Shown one piece after another: positions 21,372 through 34,004 of a DNA stretch of 64,000 nucleotides. A program made the translations under genes and the position numbers. The notes under the pieces were generated by a model. It searched no databases. It saw only the letters and a program-made list of their open reading frames with translations, and was not told the origin of the DNA. Source of the DNA: Phycomyces nitens (taxonomy: Eukaryota > Mucoromycota > Mucoromycetes > Mucorales > Phycomycetaceae). The number at the start of each line of letters is the position of its first letter. The first letter of the stretch is position 1. Location of the stretch: assembly GCA_022702545.1 (NCBI GenBank), contig JAHRBC010000001.1:6696001-6760000 (forward strand), in the 5' to 3' direction.

Positions 21372-22769
21372 ATGGGCTGGGCAACCTCCATGCGTCTCAG
21401 TCGCCTACCTTCCGCCCCACCCAACATCAAACGAACAGGTCCCAAGGACTCAACACCACCCTCGACTGCAAAGCACCTGGCTTGGATAGATGACCACTCC
21501 TTTATTCTTTCATCCCCAAACCACCTTCAAGTACCAGCTACTCTTAAACTAGCCCCAGCCCATCTTTCTCGTTCTGCCTCGCCTCTTGTTTCGTCTGGAG
21601 TTCACTCTCGCTCATCATCCGTGTCTTCGCCTGATCCTGTCCTGTCATCCAGTGTCAGTCATGATTTCGGCTCGAGTACACATAGGAATGACAAGGCGCG
21701 GATCCGTGACCTTGAAGAGCGACTGTCTTGCAAGATGAGAGATCTCGAAACTCTCCAAGCCAAGCTGGGCACACTAAAGAATCAATGTAAGATCGAGACT
21801 CAGCAGGCTGACAATGCCAGCAAAGCCAAACAGCACCTTGAGTCCGAATTAGAAGATCTTTCGCGATGTTTGTTTGAACAGGCCAATGCCATGGTTGCAT
21901 GTGAAAGGCGAGAAAGGGATGCAGCTGAACAGCGTACACGACAGGTGACACATGAACTAGAGTTAGTTCGTGAGTTACTTGACCACGAACACAGTCAATT
22001 GAACGAGCTGCGCGATCGACTGGAAAACGAGCCCAGACATCAATGTCCGGACCCCAGTGGGGCATCTCTAGGCCGTGTGGTGCCTAACCCACATGCCCTG
22101 GGCGCATTCGAAGTGTTTTTGAGCCAACTGGCCACAACTCCCATGGAGCAGATTAACCGGCTGGGGTTTATAAAGCAGTGTGTGGAGCGAGACATTGAGC
22201 CTTGTCTTGTGCTGGGACCCAAGTCGCGCTTGTCTGTGCGGCGACTACTGGATACAATCATATACCACCCGTGTTTTATCGAACGGCATGATGGACCTCT
22301 GCCGTCAGTTCGTCAAACTGAGCACCGTACATCATTCAGCCTCACAAATGGTTCTTCTGGACTGGGACAGCGGAAATCTGGGGCTCGACAAGCAGTGGAG
22401 GTTTGTTGTTTTGGCTGTGGATTGGAAATCGAGTCGGCCGGTAAGACTGGCTGCAGAGATATATTTAGGTTCCGGTTGCGGGACCAAGACCAGGAGTGGC
22501 AGTGGTTGGACCGTGCGTGCCGAGATCGTTTGGTGGCTGTGTGTGATTTCTATGTGTTTGTACGCCATTTGCGATTGGGTTTGCATGGACCACGTCCGAT
22601 TCAGAGTCTTTTTGAAGAGTCGGTCTGGCTACGATTAGGAATGTTCTGGGCACGATCTGGTCTGAGTCTCTCTGACCAAGAAAGACAGTACGGATGCCCA
22701 CCAACCCTCCTGAGACAGCGATCAAGCTTTATCGACTGTGTGCTGGAAAAAGACTGCAGAAAACGGTGA
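21372..22769 (+). CDS. SEC2: Sec2/Rabin-type Rab guanine nucleotide exchange factor
   Basis: Single exon, 465 residues. A Ser/Pro-rich N-terminus is followed by a long parallel coiled coil (about 105-230). Within it is the Sec2 signature L-x-x-L-S-R-C-L-F-E-Q-A-N-A-M-V (about 162-177), the segment that opens the switch regions of Sec4/Rab8. The C-terminal half is unlike yeast Sec2 but matches the layout of fungal Rabin3-like proteins, with C-F-G-C-G-L and C-R-D-R-L-V-A-V-C-D-F-Y motifs that could bind metal or pack a small domain. It would activate the Sec4-type Rab on secretory vesicles headed to the plasma membrane, important for hyphal tip growth. The exchange function is inferred from the coiled-coil signature; partners are not visible. 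Confidence 0.83.
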   Translation: MGWATSMRLSRLPSAPPNIKRTGPKDSTPPSTAKHLAWIDDHSFILSSPNHLQVPATLKLAPAHLSRSASPLVSSGVHSRSSSVSSPDPVLSSSVSHDFGSSTHRNDKARIRDLEERLSCKMRDLETLQAKLGTLKNQCKIETQQADNASKAKQHLESELEDLSRCLFEQANAMVACERRERDAAEQRTRQVTHELELVRELLDHEHSQLNELRDRLENEPRHQCPDPSGASLGRVVPNPHALGAFEVFLSQLATTPMEQINRLGFIKQCVERDIEPCLVLGPKSRLSVRRLLDTIIYHPCFIERHDGPLPSVRQTEHRTSFSLTNGSSGLGQRKSGARQAVEVCCFGCGLEIESAGKTGCRDIFRFRLRDQDQEWQWLDRACRDRLVAVCDFYVFVRHLRLGLHGPRPIQSLFEESVWLRLGMFWARSGLSLSDQERQYGCPPTLLRQRSSFIDCVLEKDCRKR

Positions 22770-23054
22770 GCCTCGAGGCTATGTGGCCAGCGGATCCCCA
22801 GTAGACTATTTATTGAACATCCTCCCTGTGAATAAGAATAAAAGAATGTCTTTATCGAATGACGATTGAATTACTTTAGAAGGCAGCCTTTTAAGACCAA
22901 TTCCAATCCTCGTCCTTTTTTCTCTCATTATATATGTGGTGAATACGATTGGGTCAAGCAATATGAGATATGCAAGCATAAAACCAGAAAAAAATAAATC
23001 TAGTCCTCTTCTTTCCTGTTTATCCTTCTATACATTACAAAGCTAACCGTTAAA

Positions 23055-23366
23055 ATGCACCTCTCTGACATCTTTATCTTTTGCGTCGTTTCCCTCACTC
23101 TCTTTTCTCCCGTACTGGCCGCACTCGGCGACCCAGACGCTGGTCTAATCCTACACGGCGATGATTCTAAAAATTCGGGAGTCCTGGGGGCTGATCACAA
23201 GTGCACCTCATTCTCAAACACCTTTACAGCCAAAAAGGTTGAAAACAAAGGCAGTACCCACTGTGCCCTCTGGACCGAAAGGAATTGCCAGGGAACCCTC
23301 TATATTGCCCCAGCCCATTATACGATTGATATGCCCAATGCAAACATTGAGTCTTTTGTTTGTTAA
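23055..23366 (+). CDS. Small secreted cysteine-containing protein
   Basis: Single exon, 103 residues. The first ~22 residues form a signal peptide (hydrophobic core with C-V-V-S-L-T-L-F, Ala-x-Ala-like cleavage before A-L-G-D). The mature part of about 80 residues has four Cys (K-C-T-S-F, H-C-A-L-W, N-C-Q-G-T, S-F-V-C at the very end), enough for two disulphides. The spacing with Cys-x-Leu, Asn-Cys-x-Gly and a final Ser-x-x-Cys recalls small beta-sandwich secreted proteins, including beta/gamma-crystallin-like folds. I cannot name a family. It is likely extracellular or wall-associated. It lies 286 bp downstream of SEC2 and converges on the next gene. Confidence 0.7.
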   Translation: MHLSDIFIFCVVSLTLFSPVLAALGDPDAGLILHGDDSKNSGVLGADHKCTSFSNTFTAKKVENKGSTHCALWTERNCQGTLYIAPAHYTIDMPNANIESFVC

Positions 23367-23499
23367 TTTGTAAAAAATAATAATAGTAATATTAAAACCA
23401 TAATAATAATAAAATAAAAACCAACAATATTCAATATTCGAGAGTTTGATTACTATAGAAACTCTCTGTCTGCAATTGTTGTATTTAATTATCTTTTGG

Positions 23500-25236
23500 C
23501 TAGGCTCTCTGGAGTCGCATTCGCTTGCCAATCGTAGCCATACGCTGGACAAATCTAGTCCCGGGTGGCATATTCTCTTTAAGAGATTCAGCATGTGTCA
23601 TGCTGGCTTCCGAGAATTCATTGGTGTCTTCTCTAGCAGTGCGTCTAGAGCGCAATCCTTTGCCGATCTTGATAAAAGCCGATCTCGACCGTGACAGTTC
23701 GGCCTGCTTCTTATCATGTTTATAAAACAGTGGAACTCGTCCACCTTGCTTGGAAGATGTGCGCTCCAGAAGAGGCGGCTGCTTCTCCTTCTTGGAATTG
23801 TAGCGCCCAAGAGACTGGGACCGTCTAATCTCTTTGGCATCTACGATCGAAGGGCGAATTAGTTGGTGGCTGCGCTGTTTCACTAGTCGGTCTGGATTTG
23901 ATGATTGTTCATGCAATGTCATTGGGATGGCTCTTGCCAAAGAACCAGCTTCTGATGAAGAGAATGAAGAGGTTGAACAAAGCGAAGGGTCTAAGCTGCT
24001 AGTGCTTGTGTTATTATAGCCGTTTTCATAGTGTACTAGAGAAGCAGATCGGCACAAGGGTTTCCTCTGATGATCCGAGGCCTCGGCACTTGACATATTG
24101 GCCATTCCTGCAAGGAGTTCATTGGACCTAGAGTGCGGCTCACGGAGACTTGCAGCCAGAGAGGATGGAGATGAAGATGAATTGGGAGTGGAATGAATGG
24201 GAGGGTTTGCCTTTACGCTTTTTTTGGCAGGGGTATTTTGACGGTATTTAAGAGAGGAAGAACGCTGGGGGAGGACGGGAGGGCTCTTTGGCTTGGGTTC
24301 TGGTGTGAGAGGAAGACTAGAAGAGCGGCGGCGAGGAGGTGGTGTGATTTCTGAAATGATTGGGTTGGACATGTTGCGAGGCCTTCGGGGAAGCGATTTC
24401 TCATCGACCGTAAAGGTCTCAAAGGTCGGTATGAGGGCCATGAATGAATCTGTGGAAATGCGCTTTGATTTGCGACGGTTTGAATGGTTATGGAAAGGGA
24501 GCTCTGGTAGTTTTGGAGCAGTATTGACATGGATATCGACCGAGAATTCCATGTCAAAGAGGTTCATAATTTCGTTTGCTAGGTGCTGGGCCACCACACT
24601 GGAGGTGACACCCGTGTCGCTTGTCCAACTCAGCCGATTTCTATTGACAGGTGTTACGCTCTGGCGGCGGCCCTTTTTATCTTCGGTGCCTTCGAGCGAT
24701 GGTCTTTCATCCAGTGAGAGTCTTTGGGTTTTTGTGAGGGATTCATCGGATAAAGAGGCACCTGGATGAGAGAATATGGAGCTTTCTGTCCCATAACCCT
24801 TTTTCTGGCCTTCATCGTTCCACAAATCCTCATCTTCCTCGTCGGATTCCTGTTGATGGTTAGGCTTAAATTGTTCCATAGTCCGTAGATAGTCCTCAAA
24901 TATCTCTTCTAGTCTGTCTTGAGTCATGTCCTGGAGGGATCTAGAATGGAATCAGTAATCGAATTCAGCGGGGATTCCTCTGTCTTACTCGGGTGTAAAG
25001 AATGTCCAGCGGGTTAGTTGGGCCAGCCATTGCGCAGGGGTTTCGTTGTAGATTGTCTCCAGGACATTCTTTATGATGGCTGTCTTGCGAAGAGAATGAA
25101 GATCGGGTGGTGCAAATGTGAGCTGGGCTAGTTTGTAGTTTGAGATGGCGGCGAGCTGGATAGGTTTATGCAGATTGTTTATGGACGGACTAGAGCTGGC
25201 AACCCCAACTGTTCTGTTGTCCCTGCCAGATGGCAT
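23500..25236 (-). CDS. Uncharacterised Ser/Pro/Arg-rich protein
   Basis: Two exons, 25236..24989 and 24940..23500, with a 48-nt intron (562 residues). I do not recognise it. The N-terminal ~110 residues seem to be a small helical domain (L-R-K-T-A-I-I-K-N-V-L-E-T-I-Y, W-L-A-Q-L-T-R-W, then E-E-I-F-E-D-Y). An acidic stretch (S-D-E-E-D-E-D-L-W) follows. The remainder is disordered and rich in R-R-x-S/T and S-P sites, with P-P-P-R-R-R and P-P-V-L-P-Q-R proline motifs that could bind SH3 domains. A basic tail closes the protein. The pattern suits a phospho-regulated cortical or signalling adaptor, but that is inference. Start chosen at the first ATG. Confidence 0.65.
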
Positions 25237-25814
25237 TATGGGCTAATATTAAAAGGACAGACAAAAAAAAGATAAAGGGAAAGAAAGGAAGGAAGGGGGG
25301 AGGCTCAAGAAACCCAAATAATAATAAGAATAATAATAATAATAATAATAATAACAGTAAAGAGCTGTCTTTGGTCGTTGTGAAATTGTAATATATTGTA
25401 GAAATTTACATTTCCCGTGGGTGGTCCCACCTTGCCCAAATTGCATTCTGGACATGCGTTTCCATTTGGAAGCACCTACCACAACCATTGGTCAGTCCTT
25501 GGTCTTTCGAGGGCGGAGATGGCCAAGAAGAAGAAGCCAAACGATTAATGTTGGTATTGTTCTGGTATATCCAGTCTATTGCAGCCAAACAGATAAAATA
25601 CAAATAGATTTTTAATTCTATATTATCAATTATCAATTTGTAGTAAATTTTAATTTCCAATTTATATTACACGTATAAAACCCCAAAATAAAATATTTAA
25701 AAAAAATATTCATTAATTCGGTTCTGGAAGAAGTGTGAAGCGGTGGCTTATCGGAAAACCAAATCCCAAAAATCCTGCGAACGCGCCATCCCCCTTGCAA
25801 GGCAAACAATCGCA
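25237..25814. other. Divergent promoter region with AAT microsatellite
   Basis: It lies between the uncharacterised minus-strand gene and NAA10. An AAT run occupies about 25318-25354. No coding feature was supported. Confidence 0.6.
25318..25354. repeat. AAT microsatellite
   Basis: AAT/AAG trinucleotide run of about 36 bp. Confidence 0.85.
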
Positions 25815-26586
25815 ATGAACATTCGACAGGCCACCGTAAGATGAATTCAGGATGCCCTCCAGATTACTCATTTGATTACAGGTGGAAGACTTGATGGCAG
25901 TCCAGAACTGCAATCTTCTCGACTTGCCCGAGAACTACCAGATGAAGTATTGCAAGTCTTTATTTCTTCTTACAAATCTGCTGCTGCATGTTGATTGACT
26001 TCATTTTACAGATCTCTATCATGCCCTCTCATGGCCTCAGCTCTCCTATGTAGCCGAGAATGACCAGGGAAAGATTGTTGGCTATGTTTTGGCAAAGATG
26101 TAATGGTTGACAAACCAAGACTTGTCTTGGCTATACTTTACTTTGCAATTCTGGTATTCATTTTATTGTCTTGGTGGCTATAGGGATGAAGAGAACGAGA
26201 CTGTTCCTCATGGTCACATCACTTCTCTCTCTGTAATGCGTACCTACAGACGTCTTGGTTTGGCTCAAAAGATGATGCAACAATCTGCTCGTCAGATGGC
26301 CGAGGTATTCGGTGCACACTACGTCTCCCTTCATGTGCGCAAGACAAACCGTGCTGCCATTGGTCTCTACAAAGACACTCTCAAATTCTCGTAAGCTTTT
26401 ATTATACTCAAAACAAGTTATCCAGTGTATTGATCGTAATCACTATACTACTATAGTGTACATGACATTGAAAAAAAATACTATGCTGATGGAGAGGATG
26501 CTTATGCTATGCGTCTGCAGCTTAAGGAGCCCGTAAAGAAGCTCAGAGGTGTAGTAGAGGAGGTTAACCAGGTGACAGTTGCTTAG
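25815..26586 (+). CDS. NAA10: N-terminal acetyltransferase A catalytic subunit NAA10 (ARD1)
   Basis: Five exons: 25815..25835, 25882..25951, 26012..26099, 26184..26390, 26457..26586 (171 residues). The protein begins M-N-I-R-Q-A, as NAA10 does, and has C-N-L-x-[19 protein letters not shown], and the acetyl-CoA site R-R-L-G-L-A (R/Q-x-x-G-x-A). The N-R-A-A-I-G-L-Y motif completes the GNAT fold. With NAA15 it acetylates the N-termini of nascent chains after Met removal on ribosomes. Exon 1 is only 21 nt. Intron 2 must be a GC-AG intron (T|GCAAGT) to keep the conserved Y-Y-L-Y-H reading. The C-terminal tail is short. The gene ends 28 bp from the SUS1 stop on the other strand. Confidence 0.93.
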
Positions 26587-26614
26587 GCCACTGGCTCTTA
26601 AATGTGTATAAAGC

Positions 26615-27065
26615 TTAGTCGAGATTCTCGTCCAAGAACTCTCTGATGTTTGCCAAGACTTCCTTCTTGATTGAATCGTGAATGGTATCTATAGCATGCA
26701 TTAGGATCCGATAGATAAAAGTATAAACAAAAAAGTTACTTCGGCCATAATCAGACGCTTCGTTGACGAGCTTGTCGAGGGTGATGTTCTCGTTCTCGTC
26801 CTTGTTGTTCAAAACCATTTCTTTGTTGAATGGATATCAGATCAAGACGCTTTCAAGTATCCGACTATCTGGTACTCACCTCTACAGTGGGCATAGAGTT
26901 TGTCGTTCCATCCAAAATCAGTCAGACGTTCTTTAAGAAGCTGGAGTAGTCTAGAATCGAGAGTGAGTACTCTACAAGTTGGTTGGCTGCCACAAACCTG
27001 TCCTTTTCTCCAGACTCTACAAATTGTCGTTCAACAGAGGCTCTGATCTTCTCTTGTTCAGACAT
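26615..27065 (-). CDS. SUS1: SAGA/TREX-2 subunit SUS1 (ENY2)
   Basis: Four exons: 27065..26998, 26950..26880, 26820..26740, 26688..26615 (97 residues, the usual size). The helical family pattern is clear: L-L-Q-L-L-K-E-R-L-T-D-F-G-W-N-D, then H-C-R-E, L-D-K-L-V-N-E-A, and D-S-I-K-K-E-V-L-A-N-I-R-E-F-L. SUS1 is shared by the SAGA deubiquitinase module and the nuclear-pore TREX-2 complex, and links transcription to mRNA export. Its short coding region split by three introns is reminiscent of the intron-rich SUS1 of budding yeast, where splicing is regulated. It converges on NAA10 with 28 bp between the stop codons. Confidence 0.9.
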
Positions 27066-28449
27066 TGGTAATGAAGATTAAGTAAAGTGGTAAATGGAGT
27101 AATGGCAAGCCACGACTCCGCCTTGTTTTATAACTGACATTCGAAAGGCTGACATTGAACTTGTTTGTTATGATGGTCTCAGTCATGGCTTCCTCAATGT
27201 TTCCTTGCTTTTTTCTTTATTATTAAAAAAAATGAAAGCCATTTGATAATATTCACTGGGCAGTTGGTTTGGTATGTCTTCCAAGGCCCCCCTCCGCTTT
27301 TGTATTTGAATTGGGTCCTTCAAAGGACACCAAGATCATTGAGAGTATAAACATATTGTATCCAATATTCAGTACGCGTCTTTCTATACTGACGTTTTCC
27401 ATAAATAAATCTTGCAGGGTAAACACGGTCAAATAGAGATATATTTGCTTGGATATACCATGATTTCAATAAAGAGTTTTTTTGAATGCTTAATATTCAA
27501 TAATGAATTTTCACGGACTGGACCAACCTCTAAACCTGGGTGGCCATGAAATTCATGTACATTGCACCTTATTAGCATATCAATGGTGTTTGGAGCTCGA
27601 TTCGTACGACGCAAAAGGTTGCAATGAATCCAGTTTCAAAGTATTGCTTTAATTGACCAAAGCTTAAATGAGTGAATATCATCCATTTGTACATGTACCA
27701 GCTCTTAATTTGTTCCACACGGTCTAATGGCCATTAACTCTAGTCCAAAACGCACGAGCAATTCTCTCTGGATATTAGTGTTATCTACCGGTCGCAGCCC
27801 CTTTTTCTTCTTCTTCCACTTGAGACATAATTAACGTTTCTCTCTCAAGACTCTGGTCACTAGAGAAAGAGGGGACATATGAAAGACAATAATCTTTATC
27901 ACACTAGTTCCAAAATAGGCTCTTGCTCATGCCAGGGTGGAGTACAAGGCACCAACACCAACACCCTTTTATTTGTCACTACATCTCTGCAAATTGATAC
28001 CAATATCTGATAGTTATCTCTATTGCCTACCAGCAATTCGGCTCATTCAATCGACAATGTGTGCCATGTATATAATAAACACACTTCTTTACCATTATCT
28101 TCAATACTTTTGAGAATTGTCTGTCTTGTAAAGACTGCCCTTTGTTTTCCAACAAGAACAAATTCCAATGGCCACTCTTGCTCCCAATAACCCATTGGTC
28201 TATATAGTTAAAAAAAAGAAAAGGCACACCATCAACATCCATATACACACATACACACATACACACACATATATACATACATATCTGCGGTCTTTCAAAC
28301 ACCCCTCCCTCCTCCTTCCTTCACCGTAAAAATCATCAAAATAAGCTGCGACTGTGTTGCCTTGACACGTCCCTTTTGATTTCCAAGTAAAGAGAGTAAG
28401 CTGACGATGGAACCTTTCAAACCATAGCTTATACAGCCAATAGTCATCT
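27066..28449. other. Intergenic, divergent promoters of SUS1 and MIC60
   Basis: 1.4 kb without a supportable gene. Small tracts of CA/TA near 28235-28290 occur. Short open frames on both strands lack a coding pattern. Confidence 0.55.
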
Positions 28450-30251
28450 ATGTTGAGAGTCTCGCGGGTAGTCAACAGTGGCCTTGTGCCAATGAGAACA
28501 CTAGGCAAACAACGTCATGCGATTCCCAAGGTAAACCAATCCTCATGCCAATCCAGATTCATTTGCAGCAAACTAACCGTCCAATAGAGATTCCAAAGCA
28601 CATCAAGTGGATCTTCGTCCAACTTTGGCACCGCATTGGTGGGAGGACTTTTGTTGAGTGTGGCTGCATATGGAGGTGCAGCATACTATGCATGGAACAA
28701 CGAGAGAGTACGAGACACCTATACACTTTATGTACCTGGCGGCCAACAGATCATCGATAGCCTCGAGGATCTCCAGGAGAACAAGGAGTTGCAGGCGAGA
28801 ATTGAAAAGGCAAAGGCATTGAAAAAGCAGGCTGATGAATATGCTGCTTTGGCCCGAGATTATACCGCAAAGGCCCAGGTGGTAGCCGAAGATGCGTACG
28901 ACTATTCTCTTCACACCTATTACAATGTGTCTGGAACTCCAAGTGCCACCAAGACATATGATGGACCTACCCCCACTCGTACTCGTTCAGCATTTAGCGC
29001 AGATGAACAACATGCCCAGGCACCTAGACCAGAGGATATTCGTATTCAAAAAGTTGCTTCTGATGTAGAAATTGTAAATGATCTGTCCTGTGTGGTGGCA
29101 GATCTGACAAGGATCCTTAATGCGGCCGGACTTGCAGACAAGGGTAGAAAAGTCATACAAGATGCCCAGGATCATTTAAACAAGCTTGATGCCCAGTGCA
29201 AAGAGCTGTCTGACAATGAACGTGCCATCTTGAAGGGTCTGAAAGAACTTGGAAGAGAAGCGGATGAAATGGATAGTGAAGTAGCCCAGTTAAAGTTGGA
29301 TGCCAGAGAATCCCTAGACGTGGTTTATGGAGAGACATTCGAAAGATCAAAGGCCAAGGCAGCCGAACTTCAGAAGCTATTTGACCAAATTGTTGCCGAT
29401 ACCCAAAACTCCTTTAGCCAGCTTCTCAAAGCAGAATTGCACGCTCAACAATCCACTCTTGATCTTGAACGAATGCGTGCTCTTGCTGAGCAAAGCCAGG
29501 TATTTGACCATCAATTCAAGAGCCAGGTTACTCGGATGCTAGAAGAAGAGCGTGCCAGACGATTAAAGAAGCTCGAAAGAGTGCGCCCTAGACTTGAGGC
29601 CATCGCACCTCAGTCGCTTGACAATGCAGCTCATTTGGATAGATCAAGACAGATTCACCAGATGCATGTCACACTCGATGCGCTCGAGAGTGCAATCTAT
29701 GGTCCTAAACAGCCCTTTGATAAAGAGCTAGTTGCGCTTTCCAACAGTGCCAAGGGATTCCAATTACTGACCGATGCATTGGATCTTGTGCCCATGAGTG
29801 TGGCCCAAGAGGGTGTGGATCATTTGGAGACTCTGGCAGATCGATTTGAGCGCGTCGCAAAAGAGGTGCGCCACGTTGCCTTGGTACCAGAGGACGGTGG
29901 GCTTGGTGCCCATATTATAAGCATGGTTATCTCCAAACTTTTGTTCAAGAAGAATGGACTTGTCAAGGGAGATGATGTCGAGGCTACTCTTTCGCGTGCA
30001 AAGTATTATCTCGATCACCGTGATCTCGAAAATGCCGCGCGTGAGCTTAATCAACTCAAGGGATGGCCAAAGAGGCTGGCCTCTGATTGGATTGAGGCCG
30101 CTAGAAACCGTCTGGAAGTAGAACAAGCTCTAGAGGTAAAGTTGGGATAAATTATGGCTAATATCCTCATTGATGCTCATATATCTATCTATACGCATAT
30201 TAGGTGGCAAGAACCCAGGTCAACTTTGGAAACCTCTTGAACAGCAAATAA
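28450..30251 (+). CDS. MIC60: MICOS complex subunit MIC60 (mitofilin)
   Basis: Three exons: 28450..28530, 28588..30135, 30204..30251 (558 residues). Exon 1 supplies the Arg-rich mitochondrial presequence (M-L-R-V-S-R-V...). The start of exon 2 gives a Gly/Ala-rich transmembrane segment (about 40-62), followed by E-x-V-R-D-T-Y and Y-V-P-G-G, as in fungal Mic60. A long coiled coil fills the intermembrane-space part. The C-terminal mitofilin domain is recognisable by G-A-H-I-I-S-M-V-I-S-K-L-L-F, A-K-Y-Y-L-D-H-R-D-L and W-P-K-R-L-A-S-D-W. MIC60 shapes crista junctions and tethers inner to outer membrane via SAM/TOB and TOM. The last exon of 16 codons replaces a run-on past the GTAAAG donor. Confidence 0.92.
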
Positions 30252-30734
30252 CAAACAAAAATCCTACTCATGTTAATTATAATAATAATAATAATAAAAA
30301 CCCCCCGAGTTGATTGATGGGCAGTACGACACTGCAAAGATCCATACCATCAAGATTAGCATCCAACCTGGCCAGGCCATATCGCTGTCCATATTTGGCC
30401 AACACATGCGACACGAAATAGACGCGCGTCTTTGCCGTGTCAGGAATCGGATTAATGTTTTATACGCGTCTTCAAATAAATCAAACATTGCTGGAAAGCA
30501 ACAGAATTGGTCTGGAATTGTAATGTTTAACCAGAGATAAATCCTCCAGGCCTATTATTATATTCATCTGCTCCATATTCCAGTTTATTTTTGCAGAGAA
30601 CCAACCCCGTTGAATGATATATGTCTCCGTCCCCGCTTATGACGCGACCAGGTGGAGCGTGTTTTTTTGTTTTTTCTATTTTTTGCTTAATTTGAAAAAG
30701 TCGACCAGTTTTTATACACCTTTTTCCCTTCATT
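30252..30734. other. Intergenic, no gene seen
   Basis: It contains an AAT microsatellite (about 30277-30297) and a C6 run. No coding feature was supported. Confidence 0.5.
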
Positions 30735-31361
30735 ATGTCCACCCTTAGTGCCTTTGGGTTCGTTCACCGCAAGCCTCATAGGGATACTCAGGCCGTAAAG
30801 CCAGGCATGATGAAGGGGACAGCCCTGTCTGCCATCCATTGTGGTCCTCTGGAAAAACCCATCATAGCACAGCCAAGAAAGGCAGATCCTGTCCATACTA
30901 AAAAAACCCAACCCAAAAAAACGATCTGTTCGATTACTCATTATTTTGGCCCATCCCAACTTGACTCTATGGAGATTGATGAGGACGAGCCTATTATACT
31001 CAAGGTGCGACGATCTGTTCAGTGCTCTACAATGTTGGGGGCCATGATCAATGAACTCGACTCAATATGTTCGGAACCTCTTGAACTGGATATGGACCCT
31101 CGATCCTTTCTTGGCTGCGGGCGGCGAAGAAGACATGAAAACTCATTGGCCATTGATCATTTGCATGGTGATAAGCGACAGAGAACACAGCAAGTGCTGG
31201 TTGAGGCTTTTAAACATTCAATGAAACTCAGCAATTATCGCCCTGTACATATGCCTGCAGTCGATAGTGCTGAAAACCGATCTAGGGCCATGCGACGAAC
31301 ACTCGATATAAATGAGACTGATATCTTTTTATCACAAATTATAAGCGAATTGATGATATAG
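30735..31361 (+). CDS. Uncharacterised protein with a PCNA-box-like motif
   Basis: Single exon, 208 residues, Met/Arg-rich and mostly disordered. I do not recognise a family. Visible features: a basic N-terminus, a K-K-T-Q-P-K-K nuclear-localisation-like cluster, then I-C-S-I-T-H-Y-F near residues 64-71. That last segment matches the hydrophobic-Thr-aromatic core of a PCNA-interacting peptide, with Ile in place of the usual Gln. An acidic patch (M-E-I-D-E-D-E-P) and a second basic cluster G-R-R-R-R-H follow, then a helical C-terminus. A nuclear, DNA-replication-linked role is possible but unproven. It converges on the DHX33 gene, with 95 bp between stops. Confidence 0.62.
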   Translation: MSTLSAFGFVHRKPHRDTQAVKPGMMKGTALSAIHCGPLEKPIIAQPRKADPVHTKKTQPKKTICSITHYFGPSQLDSMEIDEDEPIILKVRRSVQCSTMLGAMINELDSICSEPLELDMDPRSFLGCGRRRRHENSLAIDHLHGDKRQRTQQVLVEAFKHSMKLSNYRPVHMPAVDSAENRSRAMRRTLDINETDIFLSQIISELMI

Positions 31362-31456
31362 AATAGTGTCGTTTATTGTTATTATTCAGTCTAGTGGATT
31401 GGATGGGCGGTAAAACATGATAAAAGAAAAAAGAATGATGAGAACATATATGTTAT

Positions 31457-34004
<2,548 letters not shown>

